A stretch of DNA of 55,942 nucleotides from Clostridia bacterium (lineage in GTDB: Bacteria; Bacillota; Clostridia; TANB77; CAG-508): NCBI GenBank assembly GCA_017530505.1, contig JAFXMI010000012.1:1-55942 (forward strand), written 5' to 3'. How positions within the stretch are numbered: position 1 is the stretch's first letter; each line of letters opens with the position of its first letter. Both the position numbers and the translations under genes were made by a program. Below the pieces are notes generated by a model, which saw only the letters and a program-made list of their open reading frames with translations, was not told the origin of the DNA and did not search any database. Positions 8,750-17,737 of the stretch are shown one piece after another.

Positions 8750-9736
8750 TTGGATAACGGATTAAAAAACAAAGATAATTTTATTATATATACTACTGAT
8801 GACAATAATATAGACGTGGAAGTTTATTTAGAAGATGAAAATTTATGGATGACACAAGAACAAATAAGCAAATTATTTGATAAAGCAAAATCAACAATAA
8901 ACGAACATATTAAGAATATTTACGAAGAAGGAGAATTAAAAGAAGAATTCACTATGAGAAAATTCGGAATTTCCGAATTTTCTACGAAGCCAACGAATTA
9001 TTACAATTTAGAAATGATAATTGCAATAGGTTATAGAGTAAAATCTATTCGTGGAACTCAATTTAGAATATGGGCAAATGGAATACTAAAAGAATATCTG
9101 ACAAAAGGATATAATTTAAATGTTAAGCGTTTTAAAAATGAAGGTGGAGGCGTATATTTTGAAGAGATACTTGAAAAAATTAGAGATATTCGTTCATCTG
9201 AGAAAGTATTTTGGAGAAAAATATTAGATATTTATGCAACTAGTGTAGATTATGATGCTAAAGAAGAAATTACAAAAGAATTTTTTAGAACAGTTCAGAA
9301 CAAGATGCATTATGCGACACATGGAAATACAGCTGCTGAGGTAATATTTAAGAGAGTAGATAGTGAGAAAGAAAATATAGGATTAACTAATTTTAAAGGT
9401 TCAGTTCCTACTAAAGCTGAAACAGAAGTTGCTAAAAATTATTTAACTTTAGAAGAACTAGATTTTCTAAATAAATTAGTGACAGCATACTTGGATGTTG
9501 CTGAAGTTAATGCACTAAGGATGCATGCAATGACAATGAGTGATTGGATAAAAGAATTAGAAAGTTTTTTAACAATGACTCATAATGATATTTTAAATAA
9601 TAAAGGAACAATATCACATGAAAAAGCATTAGAGAAAGCACATAAAGAATATGACAAATATATGAAATCGCACCTAACACAAGCTGAAAAAGATTATTTA
9701 GAAATAATGGGAGAAGATATAAAAAAATTAAAATAA
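8750..9736 (+). CDS. RhuM-family protein, copy 2
   Basis: A 328-residue RhuM protein with DENLWMTQEQISKLFDKAKS at the N-terminus (more canonical than copy 1), YYNLEMIIAIGYRVKS, FRIWANGILKEYL and NKMHYATHGNTAAEVIFKR. Start is TTG at 8750 after AGAAAGGAG; no ATG fits. Like copy 1 it follows GNAT-derived sequence and is followed immediately by the ~165-bp element (copy B). Function of the family is unknown; proposed roles in virulence or defence are indirect. Confidence 0.85.
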   Translation: MDNGLKNKDNFIIYTTDDNNIDVEVYLEDENLWMTQEQISKLFDKAKSTINEHIKNIYEEGELKEEFTMRKFGISEFSTKPTNYYNLEMIIAIGYRVKSIRGTQFRIWANGILKEYLTKGYNLNVKRFKNEGGGVYFEEILEKIRDIRSSEKVFWRKILDIYATSVDYDAKEEITKEFFRTVQNKMHYATHGNTAAEVIFKRVDSEKENIGLTNFKGSVPTKAETEVAKNYLTLEELDFLNKLVTAYLDVAEVNALRMHAMTMSDWIKELESFLTMTHNDILNNKGTISHEKALEKAHKEYDKYMKSHLTQAEKDYLEIMGEDIKKLK

Positions 9737-9739
9737 TTA

Positions 9740-9904
9740 TAGGAGGGTATATATTTTAACCCCAAAAACGAGTAAACCTTTTTATATAAAGGAAAGCATA
9801 AACTTTTAAGAAAGGCTAAAACTATGGCTTTGGCGAATTGAAACAGTCTTTTTCATCAGTTATTCCAATGCTTTTAAGGAGTAATGACAGGGTACACAAT
9901 TTTT
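9740..9904 (+). repeat. ~165-bp repeated element, copy B
   Basis: Second copy of the element at 5659-5822, again directly after a RhuM stop. It keeps the AAACC-hairpin-GG unit, AAAGGCTAAAACTATGGCTT, GCGAATTGAAA and the CAGUUAUUCC / GGAGUAAUGACAGG hairpin, with changes mainly in loops and junctions. The opening hairpin is less perfect than in copy A. Confidence 0.6.
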
Positions 9905-9927
9905 GATTGCTAAATAGGAAGAGTTGA

Positions 9928-10272
9928 GAGGAAAGTAGATATGTTGTTAATAAATATATTAATGAAAATAATAAAACTTTATCTGGTAATTATGATTATG
10001 ATGTGAACCAATATTTTTTTGTAGATTTAAATGATGATGGGCTACTAGAAATTATACATAGAACATTTTCAGATATGATCTCACCTATAACTAGTAAATA
10101 TACAATATATAATTTTAAAGACAATAATTTAATTGAAATAGGAAATCTATCTATAATAGGCAACATTCCAAATGAAATATATGTTAAAGGAAATACCATT
10201 AAATTTGAATATTGGCCATATGAATCTCCAAGAAATTATACTGAAGAAGTTGTATGTGAATTAGATGTATAG
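9928..10272 (+). pseudogene. QueH linker tip joined to an unknown protein fragment
   Basis: Codons from 9928 read E-E-S-R-Y (the QueH-GNAT linker) and continue without a stop into an unrelated sequence, VVNKYINENNKTLSGNYDYD, then a 90-residue segment (NQYFFVDLNDDGLLEIIHRT) that resembles secreted calcium-binding-like or VCBS-type DLNDDG proteins. There is no proper start: a TGA precedes the GAG, and the first possible start is a GTG at 10003 without a ribosome site. I read it as a gene 3' fragment attached to the linker by recombination. Confidence 0.5.
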
Positions 10273-10330
10273 AATTTACAAATAAATTGTTAAAAGATAA
10301 AACAAAAAGCTTTTTATTAGGAGGTATACA

Positions 10331-11336
10331 TTGCAAGTTGAATTAGAAAAAGAAGAAGCAGTAGTACCGACAGAATCCAATAAATATAATTATACATATA
10401 CTAAAAATAAAAGAGAATCAAATATAGATTTAATAAAAACAGTATTAGTTTTAGGAATGATCTTTTCTCACATATTAGATTTTTTCTTTGATAAACATTT
10501 TTTAATAACTAACTATATTAATCTAGTAAGCTTTTCGGGATTTATTTTTGTTTTTGGCTACAATGCATATAATGCATATATAAAAAAAGAAAAAATAAAT
10601 ATAAAAAAAATAATAAAAAATATATTCAAATTAATACTTGTATTTTATGTTAGTGGCTTTTTTTATGACTTTTTTATTCAAAGGAATTACAAAATAAGTA
10701 ACTATATAAACATACTATGTTTTTTAAGATTACCAGGATATTCAGAGTTTTTAGTAACTTTTTCACTTCTAAATTTATTCATACTAGTATTCAGAAATAA
10801 ATTAAGAAAGATAAGTCAAAAAAATAATTACATACTTATATGTATAGTAATATCACTTTTATTTACTATAATACCACCTGTGGAAATATACATTCCTTGG
10901 ATTAATTTAATATTAAAAACAAGAAGTATATCTTTCCCATTATTGCCATATCTAAATTTATTTTTTATAGGAATGTACATTGCAAAAAATAAACCTAAAT
11001 TTAATGTTAGAATGTTATTAATATTATTTATTATGTGGTATATCCATTTAATAATGTTTTTATTCAATTTAGAGATAAGATTTCCAGTTAGTTTAACTTA
11101 TATAATTGGTTCATATTTATATTTGTTTTTATATTATCATATATCAACTTATGTATGTATGAAGATTAAAAGCGAAAAAGCAAAAAAAATATTAACAGTG
11201 GTTCGGAAAAAACAGTTTAACTTTTTTGTTGATTAGTAATATTGTTATATTTGTAACGAAGTTTTTTACAAATATTATAAAATTAAACTTTAATGTATTT
11301 GAATTATTTATGTTGTATGCATGTATGTATGTATAA
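10331..11336 (+). CDS. Acyltransferase-3-like membrane protein with +1 frameshift at CGG
   Basis: Multi-pass membrane protein of the acyltransferase 3 family (O-acetylation or acylation of surface sugars). The N-terminus has NIDLIKTVLVLGMIFSHILD, corresponding to the family's first helix with its usual His, followed by about nine more hydrophobic helices. At 11204-11206 the frame meets CGG and would end after nine more codons (KKQFNFFVD). Skipping the C gives G-K-N-S-L-T-F-L-L and two more helices, the family's normal C-terminal GKNSLxxxL motif, to TAA at 11336; about 334 residues in all. Start is TTG at 10331 after AGGAGG. Sugar substrate unknown. Confidence 0.75.
11204..11207 (+). other. 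CGG +1 frameshift site 2 (GTT CGG A)
   Basis: In-frame CGG after GTT (Val) in the acyltransferase gene. Resumption at GGA (11205-11207) yields GKNSLTFLL and 43 further codons; the unshifted frame stops after nine. Confidence 0.75.
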
Positions 11337-11420
11337 TAATTATAAGTTATCTTAGTTCATTGCTTAAAATAAAAAGTTAATATAGAATAACATAATTTGT
11401 GGGTTTAATAATTGTATTGA

Positions 11421-11639
11421 GAGGAAAGTAGATATAATAACCCCAATCCACCAAAACCAGAATTACCAACAGCCCCAGAGTACAAAAGTAGAAGGGCTAT
11501 ATGTGTAAAAAAGATAGAGAATAAGGAAGACTACCTTGACCTATTATTAGATGAAGCTCCATCAAAGGCTAGTATTATAAACAGAAATATAATAAGATTG
11601 TATTACTATTCAAAAGATTTAAGAAAGAATGAAAAATAG
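11421..11639 (+). pseudogene. Internally deleted QueH-GNAT linker/GNAT remnant
   Basis: Reads EESRYNNPNPPKPELPTA, then the start of the GNAT domain (KKIENKEDYLDLLLDEAP), then jumps in frame to the protein's C-terminal end (RLYYYSKDLRKNEK-stop). The acetyl-CoA loop and most of the GNAT domain are deleted. The 19 bp TTGAGAGGAAAGTAGATAT at its left end is identical to that at 9924-9942, with TGA just before the linker in both, so the two remnants share a common left junction. Confidence 0.7.
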
Positions 11640-11700
11640 TAATTGCAACAGAAAAAAATTATAATGGCTTTATAATATTGATGGAAAGGAGGCAAAGCTG

Positions 11701-11763
11701 TTGAATAATAATAATTTAACAGAAAACAATATGGAATGGTTGATTTTTGTTGCGTTGCTTTAG
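11701..11763 (+). pseudogene. Remnant of a RhuM-type translation start
   Basis: A strong AAAGGAGG site is followed by TTG-AAT-AAT and 19 more codons (NNNNLTENNMEWLIFVALL) to TAG. The upstream DNA (from about 11640) matches the DNA between the GNAT pseudogene and RhuM copy 2 (8640-8750), so this is where a third RhuM gene of the accessory region once began. Confidence 0.45.
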
Positions 11764-11826
11764 AAATAATAATAAATAAATAATATTTTTACAACTTTAG
11801 ATAATAATATTTATAAAGGTGTAAAA

Positions 11827-14437
11827 ATGAAAAATAAAAAAGAAGATATAAATATTAATAGAATTTATGGGGAAGACTGTACTCTTAATAAAGATGAATT
11901 TTTAAAAAAACACAATATTAGTATTCAAGGATTAACATCAGATGAAGCCAAAAGTTATATTAATAAATATGGATCTAATGAAATTAGTAAAGAGAAAGAA
12001 AAAAAATGGTATTTCTTTTTTCTTCAAAGTCTATTTAGTCCATTTAATAGTATTTTATTAGTCATTTCAGTAGTATTATTTTATACAGATGTATTAATGT
12101 CTAAAAATCCCAATTATGCAAATATAATTGTTATTTTAATTTTAGTTTTTGCAGGCACATTTTTAGAGTTTTTTCAAGAATATCGTTCAAATAAAGCAAC
12201 AGAAAAGCTTAAAAACATAGTTGCAACAACATGTACTTGTTTAAGGGATAATAATGAAATTCAAATTCCAATAAAGGATATTACAATAGGAGATGTTGTT
12301 TTTCTTTCGAGTGGAAACATGATACCTGCTGATTTGAGAATAATTGAAGCTAATAGTCTATATGTGAGGCAATCAACTCTTACTGGGGAAGCTGATGCAA
12401 TAAAAAAATCAGAAAATTCAATATACAAATTAAATGAAATAGAATCTATAACAGATTTAGATACAATATGTTTTATGGGGAGTAATGTTATAAGCGGAAC
12501 AGCAAAAGGAATTGTTTTAAAAATTGGAGATGATAGTTATTTAGGTAAGATTGCAGAAACATTAAATATAGGAAAGCCGGAAAATGCTTTTCAAAAAGGG
12601 GTTCAAAGTATAAGCAAATTATTAATTAAGTTTATGCTTGTAATGATACCAATAGTATTTGTTTTTACTTCATGGAAACATGAAAACCTAACTTCTTTTA
12701 CTTTTTCTGTTGCAATTGCAATAGGAATTACCCCACTTTTATTGCCTGTTATTCTATCTTCTAGCTTATCTCGTGGTGCAATAAATATGTTTAAAAGAAA
12801 GACTATTGTAAAGTCTATAAATTCTATTCAAAGTTTTGGTTCTATGAATATCTTATGTACAGATAAAACAGGAACTTTGACAGAGGATAAAATTGTTTTA
12901 GAAAAATACTTAGACATTAATGGAAATGAAGACATTAGGGTTTTAAAGCATGCTTTTTTAAATAGTTATTTTCAAAAAGGCAAAAAAGGGAGCATAGAAG
13001 AAGCTATTATTTTACGTGGGCAAGAACATAATTTAAATAGTTTATGTGATAAATATAAAAAAATTGATGAAATTCCTTTTGACTTTTCTCGAAGACGTTT
13101 ATCTGTAATAGTATCTGATAATAATGGAAAAGTACAAATGATTACAAAAGGTGCAGTAGAAGAAATATTAGATATTTGTTCTTATGTAGACTACAAAGGA
13201 CAAGTTTTTCAGATTACAAAAGAAATAAAAAATAATATAAAAAAAATAAGTATAAATTTAAATAAAAATGGTTTTAGAGTAATTGCTGTATGTCAAAAAA
13301 ATAATATAAATTTAAATTCTACTTTTGATTCAAATTACGAAAATAATATGGTTCTTATAGGATTTATAGGTTTTTTGGATCCACCTAAGGAAAGTGCTAA
13401 AAATGCAATTGAAAAATTAAATAATTCAGGAATTAGAGTTATTGTTTTAACAGGTGATAATGTTGAAGTTACAAAATGTATTTGTAAGAGAGTAAATCTT
13501 AAATCTAAACGAGTTGTTTTGGGAAGTGAACTTGATAAACTATCAGATTTAGCAGTTATAAATATTTTAAAGGATACTAATATTTTAGCAAAGCTTTCTC
13601 CAATTCAAAAATCTAGAGTAATACAACTATTGAAAAAAGATAATAATATTGTAGGATATTTAGGAGATGGAATAAATGATAGTCCTTCTCTTATAAATTC
13701 AGATGTTGGAATTTCAGTTGATACTGCAGTTGATATAGCAAAAGAATCGGCAGATATTGTTCTTTTAGAAAAAGATTTAAATGTATTACTAGATGGAGTA
13801 AATGAACGGAAGAATAACTTTTACGAATATTATGAAATATATTAAACTAGCCATAAGTTTCAACTTTGGTGAGGTTATTTCTGTTGTAATTGCAAGTATT
13901 CTACTTCCATTTTTGCCTATAACTCCAATACAATTACTAGTTCAAAGTTTATTATACGATTTCGGACAGCTTACTCTTCCTTTTGATAACGTTGATAAAG
14001 AATATTTAAATAAACCAAAACGATGGAATGTACAGGGATTAAAAACTTTTATGCTGTTTATGGGACCACTTAGTTCAACCTTTGATATGATTATCTTTTT
14101 ATTTATGTGGTTTGTATTTAATATTAGAGATGCTGCTATATTTCAAACAATTTGGTTCTCATATGGCGTAGTTTCAAATTTAATAGGAATGCATATAATT
14201 AGAACAGCTAAAATACCTTTTATTCAAAGCAATGCAAATAAATATGTTTATTTATCTTCTATTATTTTAAGTTTTATAGCAATAATTGTTCCATATACAT
14301 TATTAGGTAATTTTATAGGCTTAGTTCATATTTCCACAAAATATCTTTCAATTATAATTGGCGTGCCTATTTTATATTGCATTATAGCCCTATTTGCAAA
14401 AAAAATTTATATAAAAAAATATAATGAGTGGATTTAA
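11827..14437 (+). CDS. P-type cation ATPase (MgtA/MgtB type) with +1 frameshift at CGG
   Basis: Type IIIB-like P-type ATPase for Mg2+ import or related cation transport. Visible: actuator loop TLTGEAD (~residue 184), phosphorylation motif DKTGTLTED (D345), hinge GDGINDSP (~615), and helices M1-M4 before and M5 onward after the catalytic domain. At 13807-13809 the frame meets CGG in VNE-[CGG] and would end 12 codons later. Skipping the C gives GRITFTNIMKYIKLAISFNF, the conserved stalk/M5 entry, and the last six helices to 14437. The combined ~869 residues match the family; without the shift the pump would lack M5-M10 and be dead. The ATG follows AAAGGTG. Confidence 0.88.
13807..13810 (+). other. 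CGG +1 frameshift site 3 (GAA CGG A)
   Basis: In-frame CGG after GAA (Glu). Resumption at GGA (13808-13810) gives the family motif E-G-R-x-T-F-x-N-I-M-K-Y-I-K. The unshifted frame stops after 12 codons. Confidence 0.88.
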
Positions 14438-14773
14438 AGAAAAATATTATAAAAAAATAAATAGAAAAAACTATTAAATATGATATAATATTTTTGACGT
14501 TTAAAGAAAATAAAAAGTTAAAACAATAGGTATATTAAATTTACTAGTAGAATTAGAAAAAATGTTCAAAAATGAATTAACTCTAAATAACAAATTAATT
14601 GAAGAGTATTTATTTAATATATTACGTAAAAATTATTAGTATATAAAAACTCAAGATAAAAGAATTTTAGCAAAAGCAGTTGCTTGTTTTTTTGTAGTAG
14701 CTAAAAGTAGATTAATGTAATGAAAGATACAAAATATAAAATAAAAAATAATGTAAAAGGTAGGTAAAATAAT
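14438..14773 (+). other. Gap with decayed coding sequence
   Basis: No intact gene. From about 14530 one frame reads GILNLLVELEKMFKNELTLN and ends at TAG (14639); just after it another reads IKTQDKRILAKAVACFFVVA and ends at TAA near 14720. They look like pieces of a small regulator or antitoxin-type protein broken by point changes, but I cannot assign a family. Confidence 0.3.
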
Positions 14774-15505
14774 GTGGAAAAAAATAATAATAAATATTTA
14801 ATATTTTCAATTTGTTTGTTTAGCGTAAGTTTAATCCTTAATTATAATACCTTTTATTTAAATAATATATATTTATATAATCATTTTGATTTTACAGGTA
14901 TTTCAAAAATTATACAAATAATAATGACAATAATTATATTAATAATATCAAGTATTTGTCTAATTAAATCAATACAAGCAAAGGAAAACGGAGTTGATTT
15001 TTTATTTAATAAGTTTATGAGTTTTGTTTTTATAATATATGCAATACTATGTATTTGTACATATATATATATAAGAAGTTCAGAGGAAGAAGTTGCATTA
15101 AAGATGAAGAATGATTTAGAGAATTATGGAGAAAATTTTAAGCAAGAACAATTGAATAAAAACAAATATAATAATAAGAATTCATTTGAATATGATTATT
15201 ATAATTTTATTTCAGAAGCATTATCACAAAATGAATATGCAATAAATGATGAATATTATGATAGAAAAAAAGAAATTTTAGAACAAGTAGAAAATTCATC
15301 AAAAATAGAAAGATATTTGTCTATGCTAATTTATAATTTTTCTTATCAGCATTATGGTTCTAGTTCAATTAAATTTAATGAAATACAATATTATGGTATT
15401 TTTCTTATATTAGCTTCAATTGGATTAATTGGAGCAAAATTCTATTCATTTAATATGTATCTTAATAATGATACAAATATTTTTTATAATAAGAATAAAA
15501 TATAA
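14774..15505 (+). CDS. Hypothetical membrane protein
   Basis: 243 residues, family not recognised. Four hydrophobic helices: residues ~8-26, ~45-65, ~80-97 and ~210-225. Between helices 3 and 4 lies a ~110-residue charged, Asn/Tyr/Glu-rich domain. Start taken as GTG at 14774 after AAGGTAGG; the ATG two bases earlier is in another frame. It lies just before a WG-repeat membrane protein, with gene debris between them. Confidence 0.55.
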   Translation: MEKNNNKYLIFSICLFSVSLILNYNTFYLNNIYLYNHFDFTGISKIIQIIMTIIILIISSICLIKSIQAKENGVDFLFNKFMSFVFIIYAILCICTYIYIRSSEEEVALKMKNDLENYGENFKQEQLNKNKYNNKNSFEYDYYNFISEALSQNEYAINDEYYDRKKEILEQVENSSKIERYLSMLIYNFSYQHYGSSSIKFNEIQYYGIFLILASIGLIGAKFYSFNMYLNNDTNIFYNKNKI

Positions 15506-15540
15506 TATATTTTTTTAACGAGTAAAAATAGTAATAAGTT

Positions 15541-15640
15541 TGTAAGACATGAAAGCTATAATATTTGAAGTTTATTAATAGAATTGTAGAGGAAATGAAG
15601 ATGAGAAATAAGTAATAAAAAATGCAAAATTATTAAATTA
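15541..15640 (+). pseudogene. Fragment of the HAD N-terminus and DUF1016 tail
   Basis: ATGAAAGCTATAATATTTGA (15549) matches the HAD start at 8000, followed after a deletion by TTATTAATAGAATTG, also from that gene. The next bases (GATGAG..AATAAGTAATAAAAAATG) match the end of the DUF1016 gene and the spacer at 7936-7970. This is shuffled debris of the 6.9-8.1 kb segment. Confidence 0.5.
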
Positions 15641-15683
15641 AAAATATTAAATGATATGGTTTAGTAAAAGGAGAAAATATAAA

Positions 15684-16943
15684 ATGAAATTGATAAAAAA
15701 AATATTTATGGTAATTATTTTATTTTTAATGGTAGTTTTGGATATTTGGATTATTAAGGATTTTGAGGTTAAAATAGTCAAGTCAGGAGTAATAGACAAA
15801 AATGAAAAGATTAAAGTAAAAATGAAATATTCGTCTATTAGTGCATCTGATTTATTTGAAAATTATGAATATATGAGAGTTTTTAATAAAAATATTTTTG
15901 GAAAAATAATAGAAAGCTTATACATTGATATAAACGGAAATGAATTTTATAAGTCTTCATCAAAAAATAATTGGAAAGAAACACCATATTTTTATCAAAA
16001 TCGTGCATCTGCTTATAGTATTAGTTTAGATAAAGAAGGATATATTGATTGGAATGAAAATAAAACATCTGAATTTATATATGAATATACAGATGATTAT
16101 CAAAATGGATATGCAAAAGTTGGAATATTTGATAAAGAAGAATTAAAGTATGGAGTTATAGATTTAGATGGTAATCAAGTAATTCCATGTATGTATAAAA
16201 ATATTGATATGAGAGACTGCGATTTTGATATTTTTTATGTTGAAGATAATAATAATACATATATTATAAATAATAAAAATATAAAAATTATTGAATTTCT
16301 TGAAAATGACAAAATTAAATTTTTAAATTTAAATGAATTAACTGATATACAAGAAATTGACATAGAAAACGTAGCTTTTTCAAAGGATTATATATTAATA
16401 TGTGGTGAAAATGGGAAATATGGCTTTTTCACAAAAGAAGGAGAGCAAAAATGTAGCTTTAAATATGATTCTTTTAAAAGTATTTCATCACAATATTTAT
16501 TTTTGGTTGAAGAATCAGGAAAAAGATATGTTATAGATGATAATTTAAATATAGTTTTTAATACTGAGATATTTGATGAAAAAGGTATAGAGATTAATTC
16601 AATTGAAAATGGAAGAATTAGAATAGAAAAGGATAATAAATATGGAATTGCAGATTTAAATGGAAATATAATAATTGAGCCAAAATATGATGCTATTTCT
16701 ATTCAAACTGCGAAAAAAGGATATTTTTCTATAGAAAAGGATAATAAGTATGGTTTAATGGATTTAAATGGAAACGATATTATTAAATTAAGTAGAAAAT
16801 ATAAATCACCTATTTTAGGGAATGGCGAATTTTTTGTTGTAGAAAAAGTTAATATTAATCTATTAATTATTTGGCTTGTACTTTTAATATTAACATTTAT
16901 CATTGAAATATTTTTAGTAAGATTGATTATTAAAAGAAACTAG
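15684..16943 (+). CDS. WG-repeat membrane-anchored protein
   Basis: About 419 residues. A signal-anchor helix at the N-terminus (IFMVIILFLMVVLDIWII), a large outer domain with several WG beta-repeats (KYGVIDLDGNQVIPCMYKNI, KYGFFTKEGEQKCSFKYDSF, KYGIADLNGNIIIEPKYDAI, KYGLMDLNGNDII) and a C-terminal helix ending in Lys-Arg. WG repeats form propeller-like binding modules of generally unknown ligand. I chose ATG 15684, which sits 8 bp after AAAAGGAG; an upstream in-frame ATG at 15651 has no site. Two hairpin terminators follow. Confidence 0.75.
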   Translation: MKLIKKIFMVIILFLMVVLDIWIIKDFEVKIVKSGVIDKNEKIKVKMKYSSISASDLFENYEYMRVFNKNIFGKIIESLYIDINGNEFYKSSSKNNWKETPYFYQNRASAYSISLDKEGYIDWNENKTSEFIYEYTDDYQNGYAKVGIFDKEELKYGVIDLDGNQVIPCMYKNIDMRDCDFDIFYVEDNNNTYIINNKNIKIIEFLENDKIKFLNLNELTDIQEIDIENVAFSKDYILICGENGKYGFFTKEGEQKCSFKYDSFKSISSQYLFLVEESGKRYVIDDNLNIVFNTEIFDEKGIEINSIENGRIRIEKDNKYGIADLNGNIIIEPKYDAISIQTAKKGYFSIEKDNKYGLMDLNGNDIIKLSRKYKSPILGNGEFFVVEKVNINLLIIWLVLLILTFIIEIFLVRLIIKRN

Positions 16944-16965
16944 TTTTTGTAATAAAACTAGTTTC
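16935..16965. terminator. Terminator after WG-repeat gene
   Basis: Inverted repeat AGAAACTAGTTTT / AAAACTAGTTTCT with a six-base loop, starting inside the last codons of the WG-repeat gene. Confidence 0.65.
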
Positions 16966-16970
16966 TAGAA

Positions 16971-17008
16971 AATAAGTAGTATCTTTTTTTTATAAAGTAC
17001 TACTTATT
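16971..17008. terminator. Bidirectional terminator between convergent genes
   Basis: AATAAGTAGTA / TACTACTTATT, 11-bp perfect stem around a T-rich loop, ending two bases before the stop of the minus-strand gene. Confidence 0.65.
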
Positions 17009-17009
17009 A

Positions 17010-17285
17010 TTATTTTTTTAATCTAATTAAAATTGCTATTGAAAACAAGATAAGTAAAAATCCAACTGCTAAAAGAAGAATATTTAGTATATTATTTAAA
17101 CCTAAATTTGCTTCAGGCAAATTTGAAAGACTTGTTACACTAGTAACAGTTGCAGATTGGGACAATGCTTGTTCTGGAGATAAAGTATTTTCATTAGTAC
17201 TATTATCAACTGCATAAGAAACTCCAATAAAAACAATTAATATTAGGCTTAATAAAAATAAAATTTTAATTACTTTTGACTTCAT
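17010..17285 (-). CDS. Small secreted/membrane protein with signal peptide and C-terminal anchor
   Basis: 91 residues: N-terminal signal peptide (MKSKVIKILFLLSLILIVFI, cleavage probably after SYA), a ~40-residue Ser/Asn/Thr-rich outer segment, then a hydrophobic helix (LLLAVGFLLILFSIAILI) and RLKK tail. This is the layout of a small surface-anchored protein; no family recognised. Ribosome site AAAGGA lies upstream of ATG at 17285. Faces a long inverted-repeat element on its promoter side. Confidence 0.6.
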   Translation of the reverse strand: MKSKVIKILFLLSLILIVFIGVSYAVDNSTNENTLSPEQALSQSATVTSVTSLSNLPEANLGLNNILNILLLAVGFLLILFSIAILIRLKK

Positions 17286-17390
17286 TAATATTTGTTAAAT
17301 CCTTTCAATATTTATAATATTATAATAGCTCAAATTTAAATAGGTGTCAATAAATTTTAGCTAAATTCCAATTACAAAGTGAAAACTCAC

Positions 17391-17631
17391 TTACAATTCA
17401 CAGTTTATTTAATAAATTAGGTTACGATATAATAATTTTTGAAAAAAGCGCATTGAAAGTGAGCAAGTTAGAAATTCTAATAAATTTTATGGAAAGAGTT
17501 CAAGGCTTGTCCTTGGAAGGGTGCCATAAAATTTATGTGAATTTCTTACGAAGTTCAGCTTGAACGAGCATTTTTGAAAAAATTATTATATCGTAACCTA
17601 AGAAATAAGTATAAGAGGCTGTGAATTGTAA
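17391..17631. repeat. Long inverted-repeat (MITE-like) element
   Basis: Nested inverted repeats: TTACAATTCACAG (17391) with CTGTGAATTGTAA (17619); 24 bp at 17417-17440 with its exact complement at 17578-17601; and 17469-17492 with 17524-17548. The whole folds as one long hairpin with an apical CAAGG/CCTTG stem. No coding capacity. Pieces of the same sequence occur at 18606, 22731, 44391 and 50009, so it belongs to a small non-autonomous mobile family. It fills most of the 452-bp gap 17286-17737. Confidence 0.75.
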
Positions 17632-17672
17632 CAAAACGCATAGATTCTACTTGTATAGGTGTTTACATAAAT

Positions 17673-17701
17673 TTGACATACTTTTAGAAATTTGATACAA
17701 T
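17673..17701 (+). promoter_or_regulatory. Promoter for tcdA
   Basis: TTGACA (17673-17678), 17-bp spacer, TACAAT (17696-17701); start codon 37 bp downstream. Confidence 0.75.
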
Positions 17702-17737
17702 TTCAAAAGAAAGAAAAAAGGTATAAAAGGTATAAAA

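Noticed and set aside
10828..11067. Minus-strand open frame inside the acyltransferase gene
   Set aside because: A shadow of the real gene, with no start signals.
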